A DNA stretch of 64,000 nt, from positions 306,583 through 370,582 of the forward strand of contig NZ_LNZB01000051.1 of NCBI RefSeq assembly GCF_001468085.1, given 5' to 3'. This document shows positions 1 through 8,755 of the stretch, one piece after another. The notes under the pieces are model-generated. The model had not been told where the DNA came from. It saw only the letters and a program-made list of their open reading frames with translations, and made no database searches. Position 1 is the first letter of the stretch. Each line of letters starts with the position of its first letter. Both the position numbers and the translations under genes were made by a program. Origin of the DNA: Legionella waltersii (lineage in GTDB: Bacteria; Pseudomonadota; Gammaproteobacteria; Legionellales; Legionellaceae).

Positions 1-363
1 AATAAAATGTCCATAAAATTGCAAACCCCATCCTACAACAAAGGTAATAACAAAAGACCAGATTCCCAATTTAGTTGGACCTTCATGGCTAAACCAGCTT
101 GAAAGCCATAATAGAAACAGCAAAATAGGGGTTAATGGTAGTGCCAACTCCCAAGTCAGCATGAAATAATAGACAAGCAGAGCGATGGTTACTAAAAATG
201 CTAAGCTTGTTGCTAAAACGCCAGGAATCACTATTTTAACAAACCCTAACAAGATCATTATGGAGAGAATGATTAAAGGAACGCCCGCAAAATGAGTATA
301 ACGTGTCACTGGATTTTGATGGAAAGAGGCATATAATTGAGCTTGCGCAATAAAAGGTTTCAT
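1..363 (-). CDS. Mpo1-like (DUF962/YGL010w) membrane protein, partial
   Basis: An open frame runs from an ATG at 361-363 to the window edge, giving 121 residues with no stop. The start reads MKPFIAQAQLYASFHQNP and continues with N-x-V-T-R-Y-T-H-F-A-G-V-P, then three or four hydrophobic helices, and ends at the window edge in QFYGHFI. The conserved His/Asn-rich first loop and the GHF motif before the last helix are typical of the Mpo1-like family. Its yeast member is an iron-dependent dioxygenase acting on 2-hydroxy fatty acids at a membrane. The bacterial role is not settled. The C-terminus lies outside the window. Confidence 0.75.
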   Translation of the reverse strand, partial: MKPFIAQAQLYASFHQNPVTRYTHFAGVPLIILSIMILLGFVKIVIPGVLATSLAFLVTIALLVYYFMLTWELALPLTPILLFLLWLSSWFSHEGPTKLGIWSFVITFVVGWGLQFYGHFI

Positions 364-463
364 GTTCACATTCCTGTGTATTCTTTCTTATAAAACATAG
401 CACAAAATCAAAGAACTACCAAAGAAACCCCTTCATTCAATACCTCTTCCACCAACACAAAAA

Positions 464-889
464 TCAACGTCCTTTTCTAAAATATCGAGTCATTTTTAAA
501 GGTGAGATCATATCATCTGCTTCTACAGCAAAAGCGGCCATATCCTCTGAATTCATGGTGTATTCGCAAATCCAATTACCATCGCCATCATCTTCTGGAT
601 TAGGATTTCCGGACATCATGCTTAACGATTTATTGCCTTCAACAATCGCGTTGTCGTCATCTTCGGCTAAAATGGGTCCAACAATGAATACCCAATTATA
701 GCTCGTGTTGTAGTGATTAAGATTGTAAGTTAAATAGACTCCCTGAACTATCTCAGAAGACATAGAAACGCCTTCGGCTTGAATAGAGTTGATGCTTGGA
801 CAGGCCTCGGGTTTAGCATGGCCTGCTAAAGAGGCAGTAGCCCACAACACAGAACTGAGCAATACAATCAATTTTGACTTATACATCAT
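464..889 (-). CDS. small exported protein, DUF4949-like
   Basis: The frame is open further upstream, but the start at 887-889 (MMYKSKLIVLLSSVLWATASLA) gives a classical signal peptide and a mature protein of about 118 residues. That puts it in the periplasm or outside the cell. The mature part has an acidic middle with the pattern SGNPNPEDDGDGNWICEY and two cysteines, one near the start (EACPS) and one in the WICEY segment, likely to form a disulfide. The pattern resembles the small Legionella-centred family DUF4949, whose function is unknown. The family call is from memory of the pattern. It lies next to pagP on the same strand but does not look co-translated with it. Confidence 0.6.
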   Translation of the reverse strand: MMYKSKLIVLLSSVLWATASLAGHAKPEACPSINSIQAEGVSMSSEIVQGVYLTYNLNHYNTSYNWVFIVGPILAEDDDNAIVEGNKSLSMMSGNPNPEDDGDGNWICEYTMNSEDMAAFAVEADDMISPLKMTRYFRKGR

Positions 890-983
890 TAGACTTCTCC
901 TTGACGTCAGTAAAAAAACAACACTGAGACTATCAAGGGGAAAAGTATTTTTCAATGAGTTTTCAACGACTCTTGTTAATGAT

Positions 984-1562
984 CTATAGAGTAATTTTTC
1001 CGAGAATATACAACACATTACCAGCGCCTGCTGAGCCAGGGATATAGGTGGCCGCAAGGGTGGTGTTTTTATAGTACAGTGACACCCATGGCAGTGCTCC
1101 AGGAAATGGAAAGCCATTGAAATAATCCACGCGAGAGGTTACTAACACGGAATAACCAAGTCCAGCTTTAAAATCCTTGCTTAGATTAGCTACTTTTAAA
1201 TAGGCATACCCAACTGCAGGCTCTATATGACTGTGTGAATCCAGAAAAGCGATGCTATAGAGCCCATGCCAGTTCCCTTTCTCATCGAATAATCCTTTTC
1301 CTAAACCACCACCCCAGGCTCTTTCATTATAGGTTTTAATTTTTTCTGCCCTGTACGTGTACCGATTATGCCAAGCATAGCCTGAGAAGTAGAGCTCATC
1401 ACGACCTTCATACCAAATTTGTTTTAAGCGTTGGCACACTGGTTGCATGAAACCAATCCATTTAGAGCATTTTTCTGCATAAGCGTCAATAGCTGCTTCC
1501 GCCGTGAATGAGTACAGCATGGTAGTGAGGTAGATTAATCGTCTCATGCAAATATTAGTCAT
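984..1562 (-). CDS. pagP: lipid A palmitoyltransferase PagP/Rcp-like
   Basis: This is an outer-membrane acyltransferase that moves palmitate from phospholipid to lipid A. In Legionella the homologue Rcp contributes to resistance to cationic peptides. The sequence carries the PagP hallmarks: [21 protein letters not shown], and a putative catalytic triad His65 (AWHNRY) with Asp108-Ser109 (AFLDSH). The His-to-Asp spacing of 43 residues equals that of E. coli PagP (H33 and D76). The protein has the length of the family. Residues 1-23 form a signal peptide; a start at the internal Met6 (1547) would give a cleaner one. No strong ribosome binding site is visible for either start. Confidence 0.9.
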   Translation of the reverse strand: MTNICMRRLIYLTTMLYSFTAEAAIDAYAEKCSKWIGFMQPVCQRLKQIWYEGRDELYFSGYAWHNRYTYRAEKIKTYNERAWGGGLGKGLFDEKGNWHGLYSIAFLDSHSHIEPAVGYAYLKVANLSKDFKAGLGYSVLVTSRVDYFNGFPFPGALPWVSLYYKNTTLAATYIPGSAGAGNVLYILGKITL

Positions 1563-1709
1563 AATGGGAGTATCTAAATACCATTGTTTAATGTTAGAGT
1601 TAAATTGACTAAGGTTGTGTTAATAGGGTGTTAACTGGCATTCTGCTTATTTATAAAACATAATTAAGTGAAATAAGAAGAATAACCGCAAACCTGAGAG
1701 AATACTAAC

Positions 1710-3104
1710 ATGGACTTGTTTCGCAAAAAAGATGTAACAGGATCATTAGAACATGAATCTCACCTAACTAAATGCCTAACCTTATTTGATTTAACGTTTC
1801 TAGGTGTCGGCGCGATTATTGGTGCCGGAATTTTCGTTTTGACAGGAATAGTTGCTGCAACCCTTACAGGGCCATCCATTATTTTTTCGTACGTGGTTGC
1901 TGGGTTTGCTTGTGCTTTTGCGGCACTGTCATATGCCGAGCTTGCAGCAAGTGTTGGAGGCTGTGGGAGCGCCTATGGTTATGCTTACGCAGGATTCGGT
2001 GAGCTTATTGCTTGGATTGTGGGTTGGGACTTGTTATTAGAGTACTCAATTTCCGTCGCAGCGGTATCGGTGGGATGGAGTGGTTACGCTAATGATTTTT
2101 TAGTCGCATTGGGTCTTCATGTTCCAAGTGACCTTCTTCATGGGCCACTTGATGGTGGGCATGTTAATATCTTGGCAATCAGTATTATCTCCATCTTGAC
2201 TGGATTGCTCATTATTGGAGTGAAATCCAGTTCTCGATTCAATAATGCGATGGTACTTATTAAGTTACTGGTGATATTCGTGTTTATTGCTGTGGCCTTT
2301 GGAGAAGTTAAGTTGGAAAATTGGTCCACATTCATGCCTTTTGGTTGGAGCGGAGTGATGAAAGGGGCTTCAATCATATTTTTTGCCTATATTGGTTTTG
2401 ACGCTGTATCCACAGCGGCAGAGGAGGCTATAAATCCACAAAAAGATTTGCCCAGAGGAATCATTTTCTCATTGGCAATTTGCACAGTTATCTATATGGT
2501 GGTGTCCCTATTACTCACAGGGATCGCTCATTATTCAACAATGAATGTTCCATCACCCATTAGCCATGTATTGCTCAATCTTGGTTACAAAACAGTTGCT
2601 GGTTTGGTTGGAATAGGGGCTATTGCTGGCTTAACGACGGTAATGCTGGTTCTCTTTTATGGCCTAACAAGAGTATTTTTAGCGATGTCTCGTGATGGGC
2701 TTCTACCTAGGCTGTTGTCCAAAACGAACGAACACACACATACACCCATAAGAATTATTTTGATCAGTGGTATTATTATGGCTTCTCTTGCTTCAGTCGC
2801 CCCAATAGGCACTTTAGCAGAACTGGTGAATATAGGGACTCTATTTGCATTCATTCTGGTTTGCGGAGGCGTGCTGTATATGCGCTATACTTTTCCAGAC
2901 ATGGAAAGGCCATTTAAAACACCCCTAATGCCCTACATCCCGATATTGGGTATTCTTAGCTGTTTGTATTTGGTGATTAACTTACCTCTAGTAACCTTGA
3001 TTCGCTTTCTAATATGGATGGCTGTGGGTATGATTATTTATTTTGCCTTTGGACGTACTAATAGCACGTTAAATGCTGATGTATCAACAAAAACTCAATC
3101 TTAG
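1710..3104 (+). CDS. APC-family amino acid permease
   Basis: This is an inner-membrane transporter of 464 residues with about 12 hydrophobic segments. The first helix carries GVGAIIGAGIFVLTG, the substrate-binding unwound helix of the APC superfamily. It is followed by SYAELAASVGGCGSAYGYAY, typical of the cationic amino acid transporter (CAT/YhdG-like) branch. FFAYIGFDAVSTAAEEAINPQKDLPRG around residues 222-248 is the other conserved block. The exact substrate cannot be read from sequence; cationic or neutral amino acids are likely. Its stop codon overlaps the stop of the convergent phosphate transporter gene (TTAG shared), so the two transcripts end against each other with no room for a separate terminator. 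Confidence 0.88.
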   Translation: MDLFRKKDVTGSLEHESHLTKCLTLFDLTFLGVGAIIGAGIFVLTGIVAATLTGPSIIFSYVVAGFACAFAALSYAELAASVGGCGSAYGYAYAGFGELIAWIVGWDLLLEYSISVAAVSVGWSGYANDFLVALGLHVPSDLLHGPLDGGHVNILAISIISILTGLLIIGVKSSSRFNNAMVLIKLLVIFVFIAVAFGEVKLENWSTFMPFGWSGVMKGASIIFFAYIGFDAVSTAAEEAINPQKDLPRGIIFSLAICTVIYMVVSLLLTGIAHYSTMNVPSPISHVLLNLGYKTVAGLVGIGAIAGLTTVMLVLFYGLTRVFLAMSRDGLLPRLLSKTNEHTHTPIRIILISGIIMASLASVAPIGTLAELVNIGTLFAFILVCGGVLYMRYTFPDMERPFKTPLMPYIPILGILSCLYLVINLPLVTLIRFLIWMAVGMIIYFAFGRTNSTLNADVSTKTQS

Positions 3105-4084
3105 ATAATAATAATTGCAGCGGCCACTAGGCCGGCTGCAGGGATTGTTAGCATCCAAGAGTAGAATATTCTCCTGAGAACTTTCCAATGAGCAGACTCT
3201 ATACCACTAATTAATCCTGCTCCTGCGATCGATCCGGTAACGGTATGGGTGGTAGAAACTGGTACACCACCCTCGGTTGCTGCAAAAATGGTGATAGCAG
3301 CACCTGTTTCTGCCGCACAGCCTTTCATCGTATTTAATTTTGTTATTTTAGTCCCCATTGTGTGAACAATTCTCCATCCTCCTGCAAGGGTACCAAGACT
3401 GATCACTGCTTGGCATGAAATGACAACCCAGAATGGCACATAGAATTCACCATCTAGCCAGGATGCGGAAAACAACAAAATAGCAATAATACCCATCGTT
3501 TTTTGAGCGTCATTGCCTCCATGAGTGATGCTGAGTAGTGCCGAGGATATGAGCTGAAATCCCTTAAACATGACTTCTAGCTCTTCCTCTTTACGATATT
3601 TAAGTAGGCGAGACAGAAGATGTGAAATGAATAAACCAATGATGAGACCTAAAATAGGAGAGACAAAAATTCCTACAGCTACTTTAGCGAAACCGGCTGC
3701 TTTGAGTGAGCCAAGACCTCCTTTTGCCAAGGCTGCTCCTGCTAAACCGCCAATGAGAGCATGCGAAGAGCTGGATGGTATTCCGAAATACCATGTGATT
3801 AAGTTCCATAATATTGCACCCATAAGAGCAGCTAAAATGAAAAAGGTATCGACTAACTGAGTGTCTATCAGCCCACTACCAATGGTTTTAGCGACCGTTA
3901 GGTTAAATATTAAAAAGGCAATAAAGTTAAAGAAAGCGGCCCACACAACAGCCTGCCTAGGAGTAAGCACGCCAGTCGTAACGATAGTAGCAATAGAGTT
4001 TGCTGCATCATGGAATCCGTTAATAAAGTCAAACACAAACGCAATGAATATGACAAAGAGGATGAATATTGTGTTGTAATCCAT
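3101..4084 (-). CDS. pit: PiT-family inorganic phosphate transporter
   Basis: This is an inner-membrane low-affinity phosphate carrier driven by a cation gradient. The family's repeated signature is visible twice: GFHDAANSIATIV near residues 23-35 and GGNDAQKTMGIIA in the second half. GIPSSSSHALIGG and PVSTTHTVTGSIAGAG are the other paired motifs. At 327 residues it is a short PiT form without the large cytoplasmic loop of E. coli PitA. Many PiT genes sit next to a DUF47 (PhoU-like) accessory gene; none is present here, since the upstream neighbour is coq7 on the same strand 17 bp away. Substrate cation is not determined. Confidence 0.9.
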   Translation of the reverse strand: MDYNTIFILFVIFIAFVFDFINGFHDAANSIATIVTTGVLTPRQAVVWAAFFNFIAFLIFNLTVAKTIGSGLIDTQLVDTFFILAALMGAILWNLITWYFGIPSSSSHALIGGLAGAALAKGGLGSLKAAGFAKVAVGIFVSPILGLIIGLFISHLLSRLLKYRKEEELEVMFKGFQLISSALLSITHGGNDAQKTMGIIAILLFSASWLDGEFYVPFWVVISCQAVISLGTLAGGWRIVHTMGTKITKLNTMKGCAAETGAAITIFAATEGGVPVSTTHTVTGSIAGAGLISGIESAHWKVLRRIFYSWMLTIPAAGLVAAAIIII

Positions 4085-4101
4085 TATAAGTTGCGTCCTA
4101 A

Positions 4102-4743
4102 TTAAATGTAATAACTACTCCTGGTCATCAATTTTGATACAATGCTCATTAGTTGTTTAATTGCCGCAGGTAGTTCCACTGCCCCGGCATCCAGTGCTGT
4201 GTTCGCATGATACTCTTCATCTTCCTTCATTTGTTTGAGTATTGCTTTTGTCTTTATGTCCTTTTCAGGCAGGTTGTCTAGGTGTGTCTGCAGATGATTA
4301 CTGACCTGTTTTTCGGTCTCCACGACAAATCCAAGGCTTATTTTATCTCCAGCTAGTCCAGCAAGGGCTCCCAAGCATAGAGACCCGATATACCATAAGG
4401 GGTTTAATAGGCTGGGAGTGCTGTCTAATTCTTTCAGTCGAGTTTCACACCAAGCTAGGTGGTCAATTTCTTCTGCAGCGGCCTCTGACATTTTCTGTTT
4501 TACATGAGACAAGTTGGCCGTAAGTGCTTGTCCTTGGTAAAGCGCCTGGGCACAAACCTCTCCCGAATGATTGACACGCATAAGACCTGCTATATGGCGC
4601 TTTTCCTTCGTGGTTAGCTCGGTATCATCTATGTTTCGTGCAGGAGATAGCCTTAAGGATCTTCTTTGTTGGGGTGGCAATAAAGTACGCAGTGCGCCAT
4701 CGACTTCGCCTAAAAATTTATCAAGGAAGCTTGTTGTTCGCAT
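4102..4743 (-). CDS. coq7: demethoxyubiquinone hydroxylase Coq7 (CoqF)
   Basis: This enzyme catalyses the penultimate ring hydroxylation of ubiquinone synthesis (2-polyprenyl-3-methyl-6-methoxy-1,4-benzoquinone to the 5-hydroxy product). It is a membrane-associated di-iron carboxylate enzyme. The iron-binding Glu and ExxH motifs are all present: RVNHSGEVCAQALY, AAAEEIDHLAWCETR, VVETEKQVSNHL and EDEEYHANTAL. The length of 213 residues is usual for the bacterial protein. The two other ring hydroxylases of the pathway, ubiH and ubiI-like, lie in the same window at 27-29 kb, so the aerobic pathway appears complete for these steps. The pit gene follows 17 bp downstream. Confidence 0.95.
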   Translation of the reverse strand: MRTTSFLDKFLGEVDGALRTLLPPQQRRSLRLSPARNIDDTELTTKEKRHIAGLMRVNHSGEVCAQALYQGQALTANLSHVKQKMSEAAAEEIDHLAWCETRLKELDSTPSLLNPLWYIGSLCLGALAGLAGDKISLGFVVETEKQVSNHLQTHLDNLPEKDIKTKAILKQMKEDEEYHANTALDAGAVELPAAIKQLMSIVSKLMTRSSYYI

Positions 4744-4944
4744 ATCTACTTATCAAAGAGGATGTCGTTTAATGTTAACTGGATTGCTGTATTGTTTAAA
4801 GGGATTTTGCATAAATATTGTTTAGCTATACAAGAAATTCTCATTGCCCGCTCCCTGACAGTCGCTGCTTGGATTTGTAGTTTGCTCAAGCGAGTCGCGA
4901 CGGTCAGAGCGCGGATAAACTCAGAATACCCACGTGTTCAATTT

Positions 4945-5901
4945 TTACAAGTGAAGTGTGGGAGTGCTGGAAAGTTGAGTAACCACGTCCTCTTTACTGT
5001 ATCTCTGACCTTTATGGGCAGTAATAAGACCATTGTCTGCCAATGCATCGGCTAAATAGGAGGTGAGCGAATGGTGATGGTAGGCCGTTTGCTTGCTCAT
5101 AAACTCAGCAATCAGGATAAGTGTTGTGCTTTCGTCTTTGTTTCTTAATGACTGCAATAGTTCATCTGCTCTCTGTAGCCCTGTTTTACCATGGCGGAAA
5201 AAACTAAAAATACCTGCTCCTTGCCCTCGATTATCAATAACGCCTGTATTTAGGTGGTAGTTTTTGTAATTTTTTATGGCTCCAATCAACGACTCATTCA
5301 AGGTTGCTATTTGAAACGTTACGTGTTTCGATCGTCTTACTGGTTCAAGGCCAGTTTTGGGCTTGGTGACGGAGGAAGGGTGTTCCGTACTTGGTTGAGC
5401 CTGTCTGTTTGTCACAACTCGAGTGCTTTTATTGGCCATTGGCGTGCTTTGCTGCACACTTTCGGTTGAAACCGCAACGCCACTATCTGTGGTTGGTTTT
5501 CTGGAGGGTCTTTCTTTCCGGGTATGTGTTACTTCTGCTTGATGTTTTTGGGGTGACGCTTGTTCTTCGATAGACTGTAATAATGGTTTTGGCGCATCCT
5601 GCTGTGTAACAGGTGGCTTTTCGCCTGTTGATTTAGCAGTAGCTTTAACTGAAAGACTTCTAAATCGATTAAATTTAAGCTCAGAATCTATTTCTTTCCA
5701 TGCGGCTTGGATTTCTTCTGAGGTTACTCTGGTATTTTGAACTTGTACATCCATGTGTGCTAGGGTATCTATTGCCCCCTTTTTCTTTAATTTTTCTTGT
5801 AATTTTACACTCTCTAGGTAAGTCTGATATTTTTGTTGTACCTCTGTGTAAGACTCTTTTTTTGTTGCACCAATTAAGCGAAGCAATTGTGTTGGACCCA
5901 T
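4945..5901 (-). CDS. unknown protein with disordered middle and conserved C-terminal domain
   Basis: I do not recognise this 318-residue protein with certainty. Residues 1-80 are helical and charged. Residues 85-205 are low complexity, rich in Lys, Thr, Ser, Pro and Gln, and look disordered. Residues 206-318 form a compact domain with IGAIKNYKNYHLNTGVIDNRG, then FSFFRHGKTG. The two-domain layout with a linker resembles Legionella proteins that carry a repeated C-terminal domain (DUF5617-like, from memory), some of which are Dot/Icm substrates. No signal peptide or membrane segment is seen. It is the last gene of the minus-strand run from rnr, starting 66 bp after the nucleotidase gene. Secretion is a guess. 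Confidence 0.6.
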   Translation of the reverse strand: MGPTQLLRLIGATKKESYTEVQQKYQTYLESVKLQEKLKKKGAIDTLAHMDVQVQNTRVTSEEIQAAWKEIDSELKFNRFRSLSVKATAKSTGEKPPVTQQDAPKPLLQSIEEQASPQKHQAEVTHTRKERPSRKPTTDSGVAVSTESVQQSTPMANKSTRVVTNRQAQPSTEHPSSVTKPKTGLEPVRRSKHVTFQIATLNESLIGAIKNYKNYHLNTGVIDNRGQGAGIFSFFRHGKTGLQRADELLQSLRNKDESTTLILIAEFMSKQTAYHHHSLTSYLADALADNGLITAHKGQRYSKEDVVTQLSSTPTLHL

Positions 5902-5967
5902 TGTTTACTCCCAATTCAAAACTGGGCATATTATAGCCAATTAAGCCTAAAAATGCCACTGTGATTT

Positions 5968-7347
5968 TCATACATCCAAATCATGAGCCAGTAGTCGCCT
6001 ATTCGCTCTGAAGTAGGTCATGGGGGAGTGTTCTAATAAATCGGATAGTTTTTCCATGTAGATACAGGCAAATCGATCAACTTGGTAAGCAAAATAGCTT
6101 TCTTCTGCTCCAGCTCGAAACACCCGCTCCCATTTGGGGTTGTAAAAACGACTTTGTTCGGTGAGTAGCTTTGCTATTTTAGTATCTACAGTTGAAATTT
6201 GGGCTTGTAATGCTTGGATCTCTTTGTCATATTGTTCGGAGTCTTCATCAATGCTGCGCGTGCAAAGGGTTATGTATTGTTGCTCAAGCTCTTTTTTAAT
6301 GGCCATGGCCTCGACAATTTTTTTCTCAGTAGGCAAGGCTTTAGTTTGTGCACTTATCTCTTCACCAAGTTCCTCTACGACCAGAGCCGTTCGCCAATTG
6401 CAATCTTTTTTCAATCGCAAAATGTCTCCATAGATGTGATCCCCGATGTACAATATCTCGTCCCCTCCAACGCCTAAATCCTCGGTGAATTTTTTGGCAT
6501 TTCCCCCCTGATAAACTCCTGGAGTTATTGGACCATTGACATTACACATGGTGCCATTTTCTGGGTTAATGGATAAAAATCGTAAATTGTCATAAAAGAA
6601 TCGGGGCTTATACGCTAAAGTAATTACAAATTGAAATAAATCTTGCCAAGATTCATTTTTGCTCAAAAATGGCGATAGCGCGTAATCCAGAAGCAGTTTT
6701 GAGTAGGAGTATTCGGAATTGGTTAATATAAAAATTTTCTTACCGTGGCGGATAAAATGTTTTAATCCGTCAACAACAGCCTTTTCTCTAATGACGTATT
6801 TATCGAGGTTTTTGATGATTATGTTTTTTAAGGAGCCATCAGAGTGTACCTTATCCACACAATATTGCACGTTATGGGCAATGGTTTGGAAATTAGGCAT
6901 TTCATGATTGTACTTCTGTTTTAAATCCACCAATTGCCCATAAAGAACACAAAAAGCAATCGAGAACGACGTGTCTATCGCCATGTAATTCGAATCGCTT
7001 AAATCAACATAGATACTGCGATAAATTGATTGTTGATCACTAAAGCTGATTTGCTTTGTGCCGTGGTAACTTTGTCGAATTGCTCCATAACGGCTAAGTT
7101 TCAGAATGTTTCCATTCTTGGTGTCGATCACTAAACCGCGAATGGCATCATCGAAGTTGAATTTAAACGCTTTCGTTTCTTCAGGGTAGCTAAAATGCTC
7201 AACTAGGCGTTCTTTAATCAGATCATAAACCAAGGATTCAAAATTCTTAGTGTGATAGCGAATCAACGTGTGATCCATATCCAAACCGATGAGTTTGATT
7301 TTCTTCATATTGAGAATGCGATTAACAAAAACCTTGTGATCTTCCAT
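5968..7347 (-). CDS. HAD-IG family purine 5'-nucleotidase (cN-II like)
   Basis: This cytosolic phosphatase probably acts on IMP/GMP. It starts the HAD fold with LIGLDMDHTLIRY, where Asp23 is the expected nucleophile and Asp25 the general acid. Motif II is FILTNSEYSYSKLL and motif III/IV is EILYIGDHIYGDIL with two aspartates for magnesium. The length of 459 residues, with a helical C-terminal region after the HAD core (KKIVEAMAIKKELEQQ), fits the bacterial relatives of human cytosolic nucleotidase II. A Legionella pneumophila member of this family has a solved structure. It follows rpiA by 15 bp, so it is probably in the rnr-rlmB-rpiA operon. Confidence 0.9.
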   Translation of the reverse strand: MEDHKVFVNRILNMKKIKLIGLDMDHTLIRYHTKNFESLVYDLIKERLVEHFSYPEETKAFKFNFDDAIRGLVIDTKNGNILKLSRYGAIRQSYHGTKQISFSDQQSIYRSIYVDLSDSNYMAIDTSFSIAFCVLYGQLVDLKQKYNHEMPNFQTIAHNVQYCVDKVHSDGSLKNIIIKNLDKYVIREKAVVDGLKHFIRHGKKIFILTNSEYSYSKLLLDYALSPFLSKNESWQDLFQFVITLAYKPRFFYDNLRFLSINPENGTMCNVNGPITPGVYQGGNAKKFTEDLGVGGDEILYIGDHIYGDILRLKKDCNWRTALVVEELGEEISAQTKALPTEKKIVEAMAIKKELEQQYITLCTRSIDEDSEQYDKEIQALQAQISTVDTKIAKLLTEQSRFYNPKWERVFRAGAEESYFAYQVDRFACIYMEKLSDLLEHSPMTYFRANRRLLAHDLDV

Positions 7348-7362
7348 TCGATAAAACCTTAC

Positions 7363-8013
7363 TTATTTCAAATTTATTATACCCTCTGGTGAGGCGACGA
7401 GAACTTTATCAGCGATACGCTTCGCGAATAAGCCATTTTCAACAACTCCCGGAATGACATTCATTTTATCCTCTAAGAGGGTGAGAGGCATTAAATTCAT
7501 ATTAAATACATCGAGAATAATGTTGCCATTGTCCGTGGTAAATCCTTCTCTGTATTGCGGATCCCCGCCTAGTTTTACTATTTCTCGGGCAACATAGCTA
7601 CGAGCCATTGGAATGACTTCAACTGCAATAGGAAACTCTCCTAAGCGTTTTACCACCTTTGATTGATCGACGATGCAAATAAACTGTTGAGCCACACTCG
7701 CTACAATTTTTTCACGAGTTAGTGCACCACCGCCGCCTTTAATCATCTCTCCTTGCTCAGTAACCTCATCAGCCCCATCGATATAAATCGGCAAATCGGG
7801 TACTGAATTTAGGTCAACAACCGGAATGCCTATTTCTCGAAGCAATTTTTCAGTGGCAATAGAGCTTGCTACACAAGCCTCTATTTTTTGTTTAATTGCT
7901 GCTAATTCTTTGATAAAACAATTGACGGTTGATCCGGTGCCAACACCGATAATACTGTCTTCTTCGATAAAAGCTAGGGCTGCTTTAGCCGCCTGTATTT
8001 TTAATTCATTCAC
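7363..8013 (-). CDS. rpiA: ribose-5-phosphate isomerase A
   Basis: This enzyme interconverts ribose 5-phosphate and ribulose 5-phosphate in the non-oxidative pentose phosphate pathway. The 216-residue sequence has the phosphate-binding GVGTGSTV, the DGADEV motif with the catalytic Asp pair, [14 protein letters not shown] with the base-lysine region, and the closing [10 protein letters not shown]. All are standard for RpiA, as is the length. Its start overlaps the end of rlmB by 8 bases, a sign of translational coupling. The downstream neighbour is the purine nucleotidase, which fits a nucleotide/pentose theme. Confidence 0.96.
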   Translation of the reverse strand: MNELKIQAAKAALAFIEEDSIIGVGTGSTVNCFIKELAAIKQKIEACVASSIATEKLLREIGIPVVDLNSVPDLPIYIDGADEVTEQGEMIKGGGGALTREKIVASVAQQFICIVDQSKVVKRLGEFPIAVEVIPMARSYVAREIVKLGGDPQYREGFTTDNGNIILDVFNMNLMPLTLLEDKMNVIPGVVENGLFAKRIADKVLVASPEGIINLK

Positions 8014-8755
8014 TATTTATTCCTCTTTGGCGGATTATTTCATACAAGGAAACCCCCGTAGCAACGGATACATTTAAGCTTTCTACGGTTCCTATCATTG
8101 GCAAAGAGTATAGTCCATCACAATGCTCTCGAGTTAATCGTCTTAACCCTTCTCCTTCTGCCCCCATGGCAATGGCCACGTTACCGGTGCAATCTACTTG
8201 ATATAAAGAGTTGGTCGCTTCTCCAGCTGCTCCATAAATCCAGATTCCCTGTTGTTTTAAAAGCTCCATAGCTCTCACTAAATTAGTTACTTTCACCAAG
8301 GGAATGGACTCAGAAGCTCCACAAGCTACCTTACTCACTACGGGAGTAATGCTTGCATTTTTATCTTTGGGAATGACGACAAAATCGACCCCTGTAGCAT
8401 CTGCAGTTCGCAAGCAGGCGCCTAAATTATGAGGGTCAGTAATTCCATCTAGAATTAATATTAAAGCCGGTTTTTTGCAAGACTCTAAAAGGGAAAGCAG
8501 ATCTGCTTCTCCATAATCAGGTAAAGGAGCTGCCAGTGCAACAACACCTTGATGAGAATATTCGGCAAAACGTTGATTCATTTTTTGGACACTTAGCTTT
8601 TCAATATCAAGGTGAGCTTTTTCAGCTTTAGCTAACAAGTCTTGTAGCCGTTTATCCATTCGCTCTTGATTAATATAGAGCTTTTTAATGGCTCTGTGTG
8701 GGTTATTTAGTACGGCATTTACTGCATGAACGCCATAAATAAGATGATCAGTCAT
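8006..8755 (-). CDS. rlmB: 23S rRNA (guanosine-2251-2'-O)-methyltransferase
   Basis: This is a SpoU-family methyltransferase that modifies the ribose of G2251 in the peptidyl-transferase P loop. The trefoil-knot motifs are clear: [18 protein letters not shown] (motif 1), [20 protein letters not shown] (motif 2) and [20 protein letters not shown] (motif 3). An N-terminal substrate-binding domain begins [11 protein letters not shown] set the start at the ATG at 8753-8755 (MTDHLIYG), because family members begin here and it overlaps the rnr stop as ATGACTGA. The frame is open nine codons further upstream. The rnr-rlmB pairing is the common gammaproteobacterial order. Confidence 0.95.
   Translation of the reverse strand: MTDHLIYGVHAVNAVLNNPHRAIKKLYINQERMDKRLQDLLAKAEKAHLDIEKLSVQKMNQRFAEYSHQGVVALAAPLPDYGEADLLSLLESCKKPALILILDGITDPHNLGACLRTADATGVDFVVIPKDKNASITPVVSKVACGASESIPLVKVTNLVRAMELLKQQGIWIYGAAGEATNSLYQVDCTGNVAIAMGAEGEGLRRLTREHCDGLYSLPMIGTVESLNVSVATGVSLYEIIRQRGINSE

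Noticed and set aside
890-1117. The longer N-terminal part of the exported DUF4949-like frame
   Set aside because: It overlaps pagP in antisense, and the start at 889 gives a proper signal peptide.
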